Shown here piece by piece: positions 1-6,136 of a stretch of 9,792 bases of DNA. The stretch covers positions 1 through 9,792 of the forward strand of contig CAYYXF010000050.1 of assembly GCA_964475545.1 (NCBI GenBank). The letters run 5' to 3'. Every line of letters starts with the position of its first letter. Position 1 is the first letter of the stretch. The DNA is from DASPTR01 sp964475545. GTDB lineage: Archaea; Thermoproteota; Bathyarchaeia; Bathyarchaeales; Bathycorpusculaceae. The notes below the pieces were generated by a model. It worked only from the letters and a program-made list of their open reading frames with translations, ran no database searches and was not told the origin of the DNA. The position numbers were made by a program, and so were the translations under genes.

Positions 1-22
1 GGAGCGGGCACCGCGAAACTGA

Positions 23-331
23 CTAGAGAAGTTCTATTGTGACGTGCACTTCTTCCGGAACGCGGATGCGCATGATGCGTCTCATAACTCGTTCTTCAGC
101 ATCAATATCAATTAGGCGTTTGTGAATCCTCATTTCCCATCTGTCCCACGTGGCAGTGCCTTCGCCGCAAGGCGACTTCAGAACGGGCACTTTGAGCCTT
201 TTGGTTGGAAGAGGAACAGGACCATTCATCTTGACTCCCGTTTTCTGGGCGATAGCTTTCAGCTCTTCGCAGACATCCTCCAGTTTCATATAGTCCGTGC
301 TTGTCAATCGTATCCTTGCCTTTCTAACCAT
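23..331 (-). CDS. rpsJ: 30S ribosomal protein S10 (uS10)
   Basis: This is the archaeal/eukaryotic form of small-subunit protein uS10 (S20e in eukaryotes), which binds 16S rRNA in the head of the 30S subunit. The 102-residue length is normal and both ends look complete. Recognisable blocks are the basic N-terminal strand (KARIRLTSTDY), the loop GPVPLPTKRLKVPVLKSPCGEG at about residues 37-58, and the WDRWEMRIHKRLIDI segment at about 62-76 that carries the conserved H-K-R. The start is ATG; a TATA-like box about 38 nt upstream predicts a leader of about a dozen bases. In many archaea this gene follows the EF-1alpha gene directly, but here the upstream neighbour is a divergent HAD phosphatase, so the gene has its own promoter. 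Only 22 bases lie beyond its stop before the window ends. Confidence 0.97.
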   Translation of the reverse strand: MVRKARIRLTSTDYMKLEDVCEELKAIAQKTGVKMNGPVPLPTKRLKVPVLKSPCGEGTATWDRWEMRIHKRLIDIDAEERVMRRIMRIRVPEEVHVTIELL

Positions 332-363
332 CGCCCATCATCTCTGGTTTTCTGCCTCTGAAC

Positions 364-374
364 ACTTATATTAG
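364..374 (-). promoter_or_regulatory. TATA-box candidate for rpsJ
   Basis: On the minus strand this reads TAATATAAG, a good archaeal TATA box. It is centred about 38 nt upstream of the rpsJ ATG, which would place the transcription start about 12-14 nt before the start codon. The promoter is inferred from sequence and spacing only. Confidence 0.5.
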
Positions 375-459
375 GTATCTACCTTAGACAATTGACCGCA
401 AATAAAAACCTATCGAAACAGATAACGGGAACAACAGCCACACTGGCGCCGATGGCAAT

Positions 460-1122
460 ATGAGAAAGCAGAAGCTGAAAGTCAAAGCGATATTCTTCGA
501 CTTGGACGGAACGATCGTGGACTCGAGGAAAGCCTACTCAATTGCAATGGAAACTGCACTAACCAAAATGGGAAAACCAGAGATGATAGATGCCAGGCTG
601 GTGACCGAAATTCCGAAGAGACTTGAGCAGAACCTCCCAATAGGTGACCTAATAGGAAAGGCTGACACGAATAGGTTCTTGGAAGAATACCTGAATGCCT
701 ATTACCAAGCCACGGCAACAAGAACCGAGCTAGTATCAGGTATTTCAAAGGTTCTGGAAAGACTTTCAGGCAAAGTCAAGCTTGCATTAATTACGATGCG
801 CTATGTTCCAAGGGAAAAAGTGGTTGAAGAACTCGTGAAATTCGGTTTAGCAAGATACTTTCAGAACGTAGTAACCGCATTTGATACGCATAGCCCTAAA
901 CCTTCTCCTGAGGCAATAATCAAATGCGCGGAACAACTGGACGTCAACACAAATGAGTGCGCGGTTGTAGGCGACTCCGTGGCAGACATAAAAGCCGGAA
1001 AGAACGCTGGAGCAAAAACCGTAGCGGTTTTATCAGGAATATTCTCTCGCCAAGAACTGGAAAAGGAAAACCCTGATTTGATTCTAAAGAGCGTAAAAGA
1101 GCTGCCAGATTGTCTAGAATAG
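460..1122 (+). CDS. HAD-superfamily hydrolase (phosphoglycolate phosphatase-like)
   Basis: This is a cytoplasmic haloacid-dehalogenase phosphatase of 220 residues. All four HAD motifs are visible: motif I FFDLDGT with nucleophile D14 and acid/base D16; motif II threonine T112 in ALITM; motif III lysine K147 in SPKPSPE; and motif IV GDSVADI with D172 and D176. About 90 mainly helical residues between motifs I and II form a C1-type cap, as in Gph-like phosphatases and beta-phosphoglucomutases. The substrate cannot be read from sequence; phosphoglycolate or another small phosphorylated metabolite is typical of the family. The ATG at 460 was chosen because only nine residues precede motif I, as is usual. 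It is divergent from rpsJ across a 128 bp spacer, and the next gene on its strand begins 148 bp downstream, so it is probably monocistronic. Confidence 0.9.
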   Translation: MRKQKLKVKAIFFDLDGTIVDSRKAYSIAMETALTKMGKPEMIDARLVTEIPKRLEQNLPIGDLIGKADTNRFLEEYLNAYYQATATRTELVSGISKVLERLSGKVKLALITMRYVPREKVVEELVKFGLARYFQNVVTAFDTHSPKPSPEAIIKCAEQLDVNTNECAVVGDSVADIKAGKNAGAKTVAVLSGIFSRQELEKENPDLILKSVKELPDCLE

Positions 1123-1205
1123 TCTGCCGAACGAGTTCTGCCATATTTCTGAAACTCAAATATAGCCGAAAATTATCGAATAAAGTTATAGAAGCTAACA
1201 CGAAT

Positions 1206-1237
1206 AAAGCTTATCTAAAGCGTTCCTCCTATATTTT
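1206..1237 (+). promoter_or_regulatory. AT-rich promoter candidates upstream of the 1271 gene
   Basis: The 148 bp between the HAD gene and the next start is AT-rich. It contains two TATA-like stretches, GCTTATCTA near 1209-1217 and CTATATTTTT at 1228-1237. The second would put initiation close to 1260, giving a leader of about ten bases. No Shine-Dalgarno match precedes the ATG at 1271. Which box is used cannot be decided here. Confidence 0.35.
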
Positions 1238-1270
1238 TCATCGGAGAAGGCTTCGAAGCGGTAATATTCA

Positions 1271-1879
1271 ATGAATTTCATTGAAATACTTCTCTCTCAT
1301 AAACTCAGGGAAAAGAACCCGATGTTGGACACTCTCGGTCCAGACCGCAAAGTGCTCCAAATAGCATGTCAAGATCTGACGAACTACCTTAAAGTCCATT
1401 GGCAGCTCATCGGAAAAGAGGCAAACGATTGTGACATTGCAGAGAAATTGGAGAGGTTCTACAGGGAAGACCGAAGCGAACTTGAAGAGTTCTTGGACAT
1501 ATGGACAGGAATATGGCTTAGGAAATGGAAAGAACGCGTTAAGCTATTAATAGGCAATGAGAACACCAACCGTTGGAACAAGGCCACTCGAATACTCAGT
1601 AATGCCGAACCCATCTGGAAAAATCTTACGAATCGCCAAGAAATGGAAGAAATCGTGGTTCTTACACTTGTTAAGAATGGGGAGATCTGTGGTACAACAA
1701 TTCTTGCCGAGAACCTTCTGAAGATGGAATTGGGTGAAAAGAAGAGAGAGTATTTCAGCGAAAAAGAGCAAACATTGAACGTCGTCAACAGTACTCTGAG
1801 GAAGGCCAGAGAATTAACTCAGAGTAAAGGACCCTTGATTTTCGTCAAGGTTGATAAGGGCTATTATCAATCTGCATGA
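1271..1879 (+). CDS. Unrecognised 202-residue protein with wHTH-like C-terminus
   Basis: I do not recognise this protein. It is predicted soluble, with no signal peptide or membrane segment. The N-terminal 110 residues are charged and helical, with a tryptophan-rich patch (FLDIWTGIWLRKWKERV, about residues 74-90). The last 75 residues, from about 126, look like a compact winged helix: helix EEIVVLTLVKNG, a recognition-like segment CGTTILAENLLKME, a long helix NSTLRKARELTQ, then a two-strand wing PLIFVKVDKGYY. That fold is an inference from pattern. Upstream AT-rich sequence gives TATA candidates. Its stop lies 13 nt from the convergent rpl37e stop. An ATG at residue 18 is an alternative start. 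The ORF is long, has one good start and no overlap, so I regard it as a real gene of unknown role. Confidence 0.75.
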   Translation: MNFIEILLSHKLREKNPMLDTLGPDRKVLQIACQDLTNYLKVHWQLIGKEANDCDIAEKLERFYREDRSELEEFLDIWTGIWLRKWKERVKLLIGNENTNRWNKATRILSNAEPIWKNLTNRQEMEEIVVLTLVKNGEICGTTILAENLLKMELGEKKREYFSEKEQTLNVVNSTLRKARELTQSKGPLIFVKVDKGYYQSA

Positions 1880-1892
1880 TAAATGAGCGTTC

Positions 1893-2081
1893 TTAGCGTA
1901 TTCTGTCTCTGTGAAGATTTCGGGTCTGCCAGGAATACTTCCTTAGGGTTGTTCTTTCGCCGTAACCGCAAGCTGCACATCGTTTTTTGGCAACGCTATA
2001 TGCTCTTCTCCCACATCGCCTGCATTTTATGTGCACAGTTTTGCCTGCACGCTTGCCAAAAGACGGCGTTCCCTTTCCCAA
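1893..2081 (-). CDS. rpl37e: 50S ribosomal protein L37e (eL37)
   Basis: This is the small zinc-binding large-subunit protein eL37, which contacts 23S rRNA. It has 62 residues, the normal size. The zinc ribbon is intact: C20-x2-C23 and C35-x2-C38, flanked by the characteristic GKGTPSFGKR N-terminus and a basic C-terminal tail. The start is TTG rather than ATG. It is supported by a strong AGGTGA Shine-Dalgarno six bases upstream and by the conserved MGKGTPSFGK beginning. The gene follows the LSm gene after six bases, a pairing common across archaea, and probably depends on that gene's promoter. Its stop is 13 nt from the convergent unknown gene. Confidence 0.97.
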   Translation of the reverse strand: MGKGTPSFGKRAGKTVHIKCRRCGRRAYSVAKKRCAACGYGERTTLRKYSWQTRNLHRDRIR

Positions 2082-2087
2082 AAACTG

Positions 2088-2093
2088 TCACCT
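2088..2093 (-). promoter_or_regulatory. Shine-Dalgarno of rpl37e overlapping LSm stop codon
   Basis: On the minus strand this reads AGGTGA, six bases before the TTG start of rpl37e. Its last three bases are the TGA stop of the LSm gene, so terminating LSm ribosomes sit on the ribosome-binding site of the next gene. This fixes the L37e start and suggests translational coupling. Confidence 0.75.
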
Positions 2094-2315
2094 AGGTGGC
2101 GGCGAGATCAGAACCACATTGTCTCCTCGAACGATTATTAAGCCCAGCTTCCTGATATTCTCAGAAGTTGTAGTATCCTCGGTTTCCTCTAGAACCAAAT
2201 TTAAGTGTTGGTCAAACCCCTTAAGTTTTCCCCTTAAACTTTTTCCACCCTTCAATCTTACGAGGACGATCTTTCCGAGGTTTTGTTCAAGAATCTCAGT
2301 CGTCATCTCGCTCAT
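2088..2315 (-). CDS. Sm-like RNA-binding protein (archaeal LSm/SmAP)
   Basis: This is an archaeal Sm protein, expected to form a ring (usually heptameric) that binds U-rich RNA. The Sm1 motif runs from about residue 14 to 45 and includes the signature D35-x-H37-x-N39. The Sm2 motif IVRGDNV lies at 61-67, followed by a short proline tail. At 75 residues the length is typical. The reading frame is open to a GTG at 2345, but that codon lies in or before the TATA region. The ATG at 2315 is preceded by GTGAGGATG, so I take it as the start; the ATG at 2306 is a weaker alternative. It heads the LSm-rpl37e operon and is divergent from the PUA-protein gene. Confidence 0.95.
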   Translation of the reverse strand: MSEMTTEILEQNLGKIVLVRLKGGKSLRGKLKGFDQHLNLVLEETEDTTTSENIRKLGLIIVRGDNVVLISPPPR

Positions 2316-2342
2316 TTTTGCATCCTCACGACATACTTTTAT

Positions 2343-2374
2343 CACTTTTATACTTAACCTTACACATTTAAACC
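2343..2374. promoter_or_regulatory. Divergent promoter region of LSm and PUA-protein genes
   Basis: Two TATA-like boxes sit in this short divergent spacer. GTATAAAAGTG on the minus strand (2343-2353) is suited to the LSm operon. The palindromic TTTAAA at 2367-2372 lies about 25 nt before the ATG at 2394 and would give a leaderless PUA-protein transcript; being symmetrical, it could also serve LSm. Functional use is inferred. Confidence 0.5.
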
Positions 2375-2393
2375 TATCTAAGTGAGAAGCAGC

Positions 2394-2903
2394 ATGCCAG
2401 AAAGAAATGCTAGATACTTTTTAAAAGATAAGGAGGCAAAAGCCCTTCTTGATGAGGCTTCTAGGAGGCTAAAGGCTGATTTGACGGAGATTCTGGCAGG
2501 CGGGCCCAGCATTGAAGTTGTCTGGACCGAACTAGGTAGAATCTTTCTTTCAAGTGGTAGACCATTGCTTGCTGAGGCTAAGGGAAGCCTTTATCCGACT
2601 TTGATTTTCAACGAGCTTTTTGCAGTGATGCCCAAGGTTGTTGTCGATATGGGGGCGATTCCATACATATGTAAAGGTGCAGATGTAATGGCGCCTGGAA
2701 TCAGACACTTTGAGGGAGATTTTGGCAAAGAAGACCTTGTCGTAATTGTGGATGAGAAGTATGGGAAAGCAGTGGCGATAGGTGAGGTTCAGTACAGTTT
2801 TGAAGAAGCGTCGAAAGTTCGCCGAGGCGTTGTCGTAAAGACGATTCACTTCGTCAGTGACAAAACATGGAACTGGATAAAGGAACTTGAAACGAAGGTT
2901 TAG
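2394..2903 (+). CDS. PUA-domain RNA-binding protein, MCT-1-like
   Basis: This belongs to the archaeal PUA-domain family related to eukaryotic MCT-1/MCTS1, which in eukaryotes acts with DENR in ribosome recycling and re-initiation; the archaeal role is less certain. It has 169 residues. An N-terminal domain of about 78 residues is followed by the PUA fold at about 80-155, with the diagnostic VDMGAIPYICKGADVMAPGI core, the VVIVDEKYGKAVAIGE strand pair and the terminal VVVKTIHFVSDKTW. The frame is open to a GTG at 2382, but the ATG at 2394 lies about one TATA spacing after TTTAAA. It therefore looks like a leaderless start, and I prefer it. It is divergent from LSm-rpl37e and in line with sepF. 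Confidence 0.9.
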   Translation: MPERNARYFLKDKEAKALLDEASRRLKADLTEILAGGPSIEVVWTELGRIFLSSGRPLLAEAKGSLYPTLIFNELFAVMPKVVVDMGAIPYICKGADVMAPGIRHFEGDFGKEDLVVIVDEKYGKAVAIGEVQYSFEEASKVRRGVVVKTIHFVSDKTWNWIKELETKV

Positions 2904-2976
2904 TTCGATCCTTGAATTCATGAAACACTTTTATAGTTAATTCATACTAGGAATTCAGGCGCAGAATTGGGAAACG

Positions 2977-3016
2977 CTTAAACTCTCGGAATGCAGATAA
3001 AAGTATAAGAGAGGAG
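2977..3016 (+). promoter_or_regulatory. sepF promoter and Shine-Dalgarno
   Basis: CTTAAAC at 2977-2983 is a TATA candidate predicting initiation near 3006. GAGGAG at 3011-3016 lies four bases before the TTG at 3021 and fixes that codon as the start. A further TATA-like CTTTTATAG at 2928-2936 could give a longer leader. Confidence 0.5.
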
Positions 3017-3020
3017 AAAA

Positions 3021-3380
3021 TTGCCAGGATTAGGTGGGATACTCCGCAAACCTAAGAAAGAAGAGAGGGGTGTTGAGGTTAAGAGTGATTCTGGCAAGAC
3101 GTATCTGAAAGCCATTCCTCTCCGTGATCTGTCAGATTTGGATAATGTGAAGAACGAAGTGAAATCTGGAAACATCTTGATAATCAGGATAACACCTCTT
3201 GCAAGCAAAAGCGTCGATGATGTTAAACGTGCGGTGAATGAGTTGAGCGAGTTCGTCGAGTCAGTAGGCGGAGACATCGCAAGACTAGGCGAAGAACGAG
3301 TGGTTGTCTGTCCTCCGAATGTTAGAATCTGGCGGGAGAAAACGCCAATATCAAACGAGCCTATACCTACAGCAGCCTGA
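3021..3380 (+). CDS. sepF: Cell division protein SepF (FtsZ membrane anchor)
   Basis: This is archaeal SepF, which tethers FtsZ to the membrane at the division site in archaea that divide with FtsZ. It has 119 residues. The N-terminus (MPGLGGILRK) is a short hydrophobic-glycine segment followed by lysines, consistent with a membrane-targeting helix. A flexible charged linker runs to about residue 27. The SepF core spans about 28-105, with YLKAIPLRDLSDLD, the strand NILIIRITPL, a helix DDVKRAVNELSEFVESVGGDI, and the strand RVVVCPPNVRIW. The TTG start is supported by GAGGAG four bases before it. There is no ftsZ in the window. The last 14 bases overlap the end of the convergent aCPSF1 gene. Confidence 0.88.
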   Translation: MPGLGGILRKPKKEERGVEVKSDSGKTYLKAIPLRDLSDLDNVKNEVKSGNILIIRITPLASKSVDDVKRAVNELSEFVESVGGDIARLGEERVVVCPPNVRIWREKTPISNEPIPTAA

Positions 3381-5286
3381 ATGTTTCCATCAAATACGGA
3401 GCAAAGGCATCAATTTCGCATCTTCTCTGCAGGAAGTTGGCCACGCTTAGACATTTCGCTCTTTCACCGTGACACACCAAGACTCTTTCGGGTTTCGGTT
3501 TCAAATGAGTGATATAGTTGATGATCTGTCGCCTGTCCGAGTGTCCGGAAAAGCCTTCAATTGATTCCACCCTAAGCCTCACTTTTGCAACGTCCATTTT
3601 TCCCTCGCTGCTCATCATAGTTACTTCACTCAGACCTTTCTGAACCCTTCTACCCAATGTCCCCTCAATCTGGTAACTTACAAAGATGACCGTGTTCTTC
3701 TCGTCGTCTGCCAGACTCTTGAAATATTCTATTACTGGTCCGCCTTCAAGCATACCTGATGTCGCCATTATGATGCATGGTTCGCCTTCTATGATTTCCT
3801 GCCTCACATTGGGGTGTTCGACAACGGTGAAGTAATCTGACTGGAAGGGGTTGACTCCTTCATGTAATATGCTCTGACGAACTTCTCTTCCCAAGTATTC
3901 TGGAAATGCGGTGGTTATGGCCGTCGCTTCTGAAATCATGCCTTCAATGAACACCGGTGCTTCTTTCATCAAGCCGCGGCGCATGTAGCCATCGAGGATA
4001 AGCATTATTTCTTGTGCTCTTCCGACTGCTGGAACCGGAATCAGGACCTTACCTTTGCGTTCCAAGGTTTCGTTTACGACTGATGTCAGACGTTCTTCAG
4101 CTTCAACTCTTGAAGGCATGAGATCATCTGGGCCGCCATAAGTGCTCTCTGTTATCACCGTCTCAACTCTTGGAAACTCGGTTGCGGCCGCTTCCAGAAG
4201 CATGGTTCTCGAATACTTGTAGTCTCCAGTGTAGACAACGTTATGCAAACCTTCGCCTATGTGCAGGTGAACCATTGAAGAGCCTAAGATGTGGCCCGCG
4301 TTATGGAGGGTCAAGCGAATGTCGGGGGCTATGTCAGTCACAACGCCGTACCGCAAAGGATTGGTGTGCAGGACGCACTCCCGGACATCCTTCTGGTCGT
4401 AGTAGGCAGTTGTTCCCTGCTTGCCTGCCACATCTAGATAATCTAGTTGAAGCAATGTCATCAGATTCGAAGTTGGCGCCGAACAGTATACGGGTCCATC
4501 ATACCCGTATTTGTAAAGAAAAGGCACTAGACCGCAATGGTCAAGGTGAGCATGGCTTATGACGACGGCATCCAAAGAGTCAAGCTCGAATCCTGGGTTG
4601 TCAAGACGAGGGAAAGCCTCGAATGGTCTTGATGAGCCAGGATTGGTTCCACAGTCAAGCAGGACACTACTTTCCCTTGTTTGAAGAAGAAAGGCAGATC
4701 TGCCAACTTGCTGAGCAGCTCCAAGCGCGGTTATTCTGATGTCCCCTACCTCGTAGGTCTTGGGTCTGAATATTCTTTCGCCGACGGTGCGCAGTATTCT
4801 TTCTCTTTCCTTGCTTTCTGAATGAAGGTAATGACGCATGTGAGTGACTATTTGGGATCGCAATGGGGGACTTCTTAACACCTGAGGGCGCCACTTAGTC
4901 TGCTTGATGATTTCTTGTAGTATCATACCGTTTTTTCCGATGACCAACCCTGGTTTCTTAGCCTCGATTATTATTTCGCCAAGGCTTGGGTCAAAGTTTA
5001 TGTCAGTAACTTCTGCCTCAGCTGATACAATCTCGCGTGCTTTCTTTTCGGCATCGCTCTCAGGAAGCCTTACAGAGGGGTCAGAACGAATCACTATGCG
5101 CTTTCTTATCACATTGACAATGTCTGCAATTAGGCTGCTTTGGTCAACAAGAATCTCCGGCCGCTTGGTGTAGACAGCCAGTGTTGGTCCTTCATATTCT
5201 ATTCTTGTAACTTCAGCTTCTTTGGGAACATGCTGCAAAATGTACTGGCTTATTTCTATCTTGTCTTTTTCAAAAGCCTGTGTCAC
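3367..5286 (-). CDS. aCPSF1/FttA, beta-CASP ribonuclease and transcription termination factor
   Basis: This is the archaeal homologue of CPSF73, which cleaves nascent transcripts at U-rich 3' ends and releases RNA polymerase. It has 639 residues, full family length. Two N-terminal KH domains cover about 1-145; the second has the GKNG loop at 117-120. The metallo-beta-lactamase motifs are complete: HAHLDH (H245, H247, D249, H250), H332 in AGHILGSS and D355 in TGDYK. The beta-CASP motifs are E380 (ITEST), H582 (GFSGHSD) and H606 (VCHGE). The C-terminal FRLL resembles the family's conserved dimerisation end. The GTG start lies 13 nt after the psmB stop, giving a psmB-aCPSF1 operon as in many archaea. 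All catalytic residues are present, so an active enzyme is expected. Its 3' end overlaps sepF by 14 nt. Confidence 0.97.
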   Translation of the reverse strand: MTQAFEKDKIEISQYILQHVPKEAEVTRIEYEGPTLAVYTKRPEILVDQSSLIADIVNVIRKRIVIRSDPSVRLPESDAEKKAREIVSAEAEVTDINFDPSLGEIIIEAKKPGLVIGKNGMILQEIIKQTKWRPQVLRSPPLRSQIVTHMRHYLHSESKERERILRTVGERIFRPKTYEVGDIRITALGAAQQVGRSAFLLQTRESSVLLDCGTNPGSSRPFEAFPRLDNPGFELDSLDAVVISHAHLDHCGLVPFLYKYGYDGPVYCSAPTSNLMTLLQLDYLDVAGKQGTTAYYDQKDVRECVLHTNPLRYGVVTDIAPDIRLTLHNAGHILGSSMVHLHIGEGLHNVVYTGDYKYSRTMLLEAAATEFPRVETVITESTYGGPDDLMPSRVEAEERLTSVVNETLERKGKVLIPVPAVGRAQEIMLILDGYMRRGLMKEAPVFIEGMISEATAITTAFPEYLGREVRQSILHEGVNPFQSDYFTVVEHPNVRQEIIEGEPCIIMATSGMLEGGPVIEYFKSLADDEKNTVIFVSYQIEGTLGRRVQKGLSEVTMMSSEGKMDVAKVRLRVESIEGFSGHSDRRQIINYITHLKPKPERVLVCHGERAKCLSVANFLQRRCEIDAFAPYLMETFRLL

Positions 5287-5299
5287 GACTTTAGCTTCC

Positions 5300-5938
5300 T
5301 TAGCCTGGCAAAAGCTTCTTCTTTTCCTTGTCAGTTAGCTCCCGATAGCCTTTCTTGTCGATTATTGAGATGTTGAAACTGTCTCCAGTCCCAGCGTTGC
5401 GCTTCATTGCTGCATCTACCGCCTTGATCACGACGGGCAGCAATTCTTCCACGGCACCGTCTTCCTTGTATTTGTCTTCCAGTACACCATAGGCTACAGG
5501 AGAACCGGAGCCCGTGGAAACACATTTCTCCTCAGTTAGAGTGCCGAATGGATCCAGACGAAATACGTGGGGCCCAGAGTCGTCCATGCCCGCAATGAGA
5601 GCTTCGGTTTCCAATGGCACATATCTGTTTGAGAACATAAGATTCGCAACGTATCTGGCAGCTGAACTTACGGAAATCGGCCTGCCGTTGCCTATCTTGT
5701 AGAGTTGTGCATTTGCAGTCAGAATATCCACGATTCTTTGTGCATCAGCCACAGTTCCGGCAATGGTCATAGCCAGATGATCATCTATTTTGTAGACTTT
5801 CTTTCCATGTTTATGTGCGATGTAGTAGCCCATGCTCACGCGCGTATCTGATGCTAGTATTACGCCATCTTTGCAGACGATGCCTATCGTTGTTGTTCCT
5901 TTCAATGTCAACCTGTCTATTGCATCATTGTTTATCAT
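5300..5938 (-). CDS. psmB: Proteasome subunit beta
   Basis: This is a 20S proteasome beta subunit of 212 residues. A 14-residue propeptide (MINNDAIDRLTLKG) precedes the autocleavage site before Thr15, the catalytic Thr1 of the mature chain (G|TTTIG). In mature numbering Asp17 (SDTRV) and Lys33 (HKHGKKV) are present, as is the STGSGSP loop near 127-133. The usual R-D-x-x-S-G motif (D166, S169) reads RNAGTGD here, so Asp becomes Asn and Ser becomes Thr. The frame is open to a TTG at 5953, but the ATG at 5938 has GGGTGA seven bases before it and is taken as the start. It is first in an operon with aCPSF1. A large inverted repeat lies directly upstream. Confidence 0.96.
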   Translation of the reverse strand: MINNDAIDRLTLKGTTTIGIVCKDGVILASDTRVSMGYYIAHKHGKKVYKIDDHLAMTIAGTVADAQRIVDILTANAQLYKIGNGRPISVSSAARYVANLMFSNRYVPLETEALIAGMDDSGPHVFRLDPFGTLTEEKCVSTGSGSPVAYGVLEDKYKEDGAVEELLPVVIKAVDAAMKRNAGTGDSFNISIIDKKGYRELTDKEKKKLLPG

Positions 5939-5945
5939 TTTGTTT

Positions 5946-5951
5946 TCACCC
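5946..5951 (-). promoter_or_regulatory. Shine-Dalgarno of psmB
   Basis: On the minus strand this reads GGGTGA, seven bases before the ATG at 5938. It decides in favour of that ATG over the in-frame TTG at 5953, which has no such site. Confidence 0.7.
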
Positions 5952-5952
5952 A

Positions 5953-6016
5953 AAATCCAAATGCCATGAAATTACTTCGCAAGGAAGTAGCATGATGTAA
6001 TCATGGCATGGGATTT
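5953..6016. repeat. Nested inverted repeat upstream of psmB
   Basis: A long imperfect inverted repeat lies 15-78 bases before the psmB ATG. The left arm (5953-5975) carries AAATCC, ATGCCATGA and TTAC; the right arm (5997-6016) carries the complements GTAA, TCATGGCAT and GGATTT in matching order, with two small bulges. The spacer contains a second perfect hairpin, TACTTC-GCAAG-GAAGTA (5973-5989). It could be an operator, a structured 5' leader of the psmB-aCPSF1 mRNA, or a relic of a small inverted-repeat element. A TATA-like TTAATAAAT on the minus strand at 6013-6021 would place the transcription start inside it. Confidence 0.65.
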
Positions 6017-6071
6017 ATTAACATTACGGTTCACTGCAACAGACCCAAACAACGGTTCTGAGATGGACAGC

Positions 6072-6095
6072 TTTTTATATTGAAAAGTTTTAAAC
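6072..6095 (+). promoter_or_regulatory. TATA-box candidates for glycerol-1-phosphate dehydrogenase
   Basis: TTTTTATAT at 6072-6080 is the strongest TATA match in this spacer and predicts initiation near 6103. TTTTAAAC at 6088-6095 predicts initiation near 6118. The choice determines whether the 12-codon upstream ORF at 6106 is transcribed. Confidence 0.5.
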
Positions 6096-6136
6096 ATGTA
6101 ACGCTATGAATCTAAAGATCGGCGCAAGCTCTAACA

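Noticed and set aside
1..22. Possible 5' end of a tRNA on the minus strand beyond rpsJ
   Set aside because: The minus strand ends with GCGGTGCCCGCTCC, vaguely like a class II tRNA beginning, but the expected D-arm purine pattern is missing and too little sequence is visible to test it.
2911..2956. Repeated GAATTC and TTCATGAA motifs between the PUA gene and sepF
   Set aside because: They are short palindromes expected by chance in AT-rich sequence, with no consistent spacing.
4170..4562. 130-residue plus-strand ORF inside aCPSF1
   Set aside because: It is the antisense shadow of a highly conserved catalytic region and has no family features.
5953..6016. Box C/D guide RNA in the psmB upstream repeat
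   Set aside because: ATGATGT and ATGATTA resemble a C box, but no CTGA D box is found at a proper distance on either strand.
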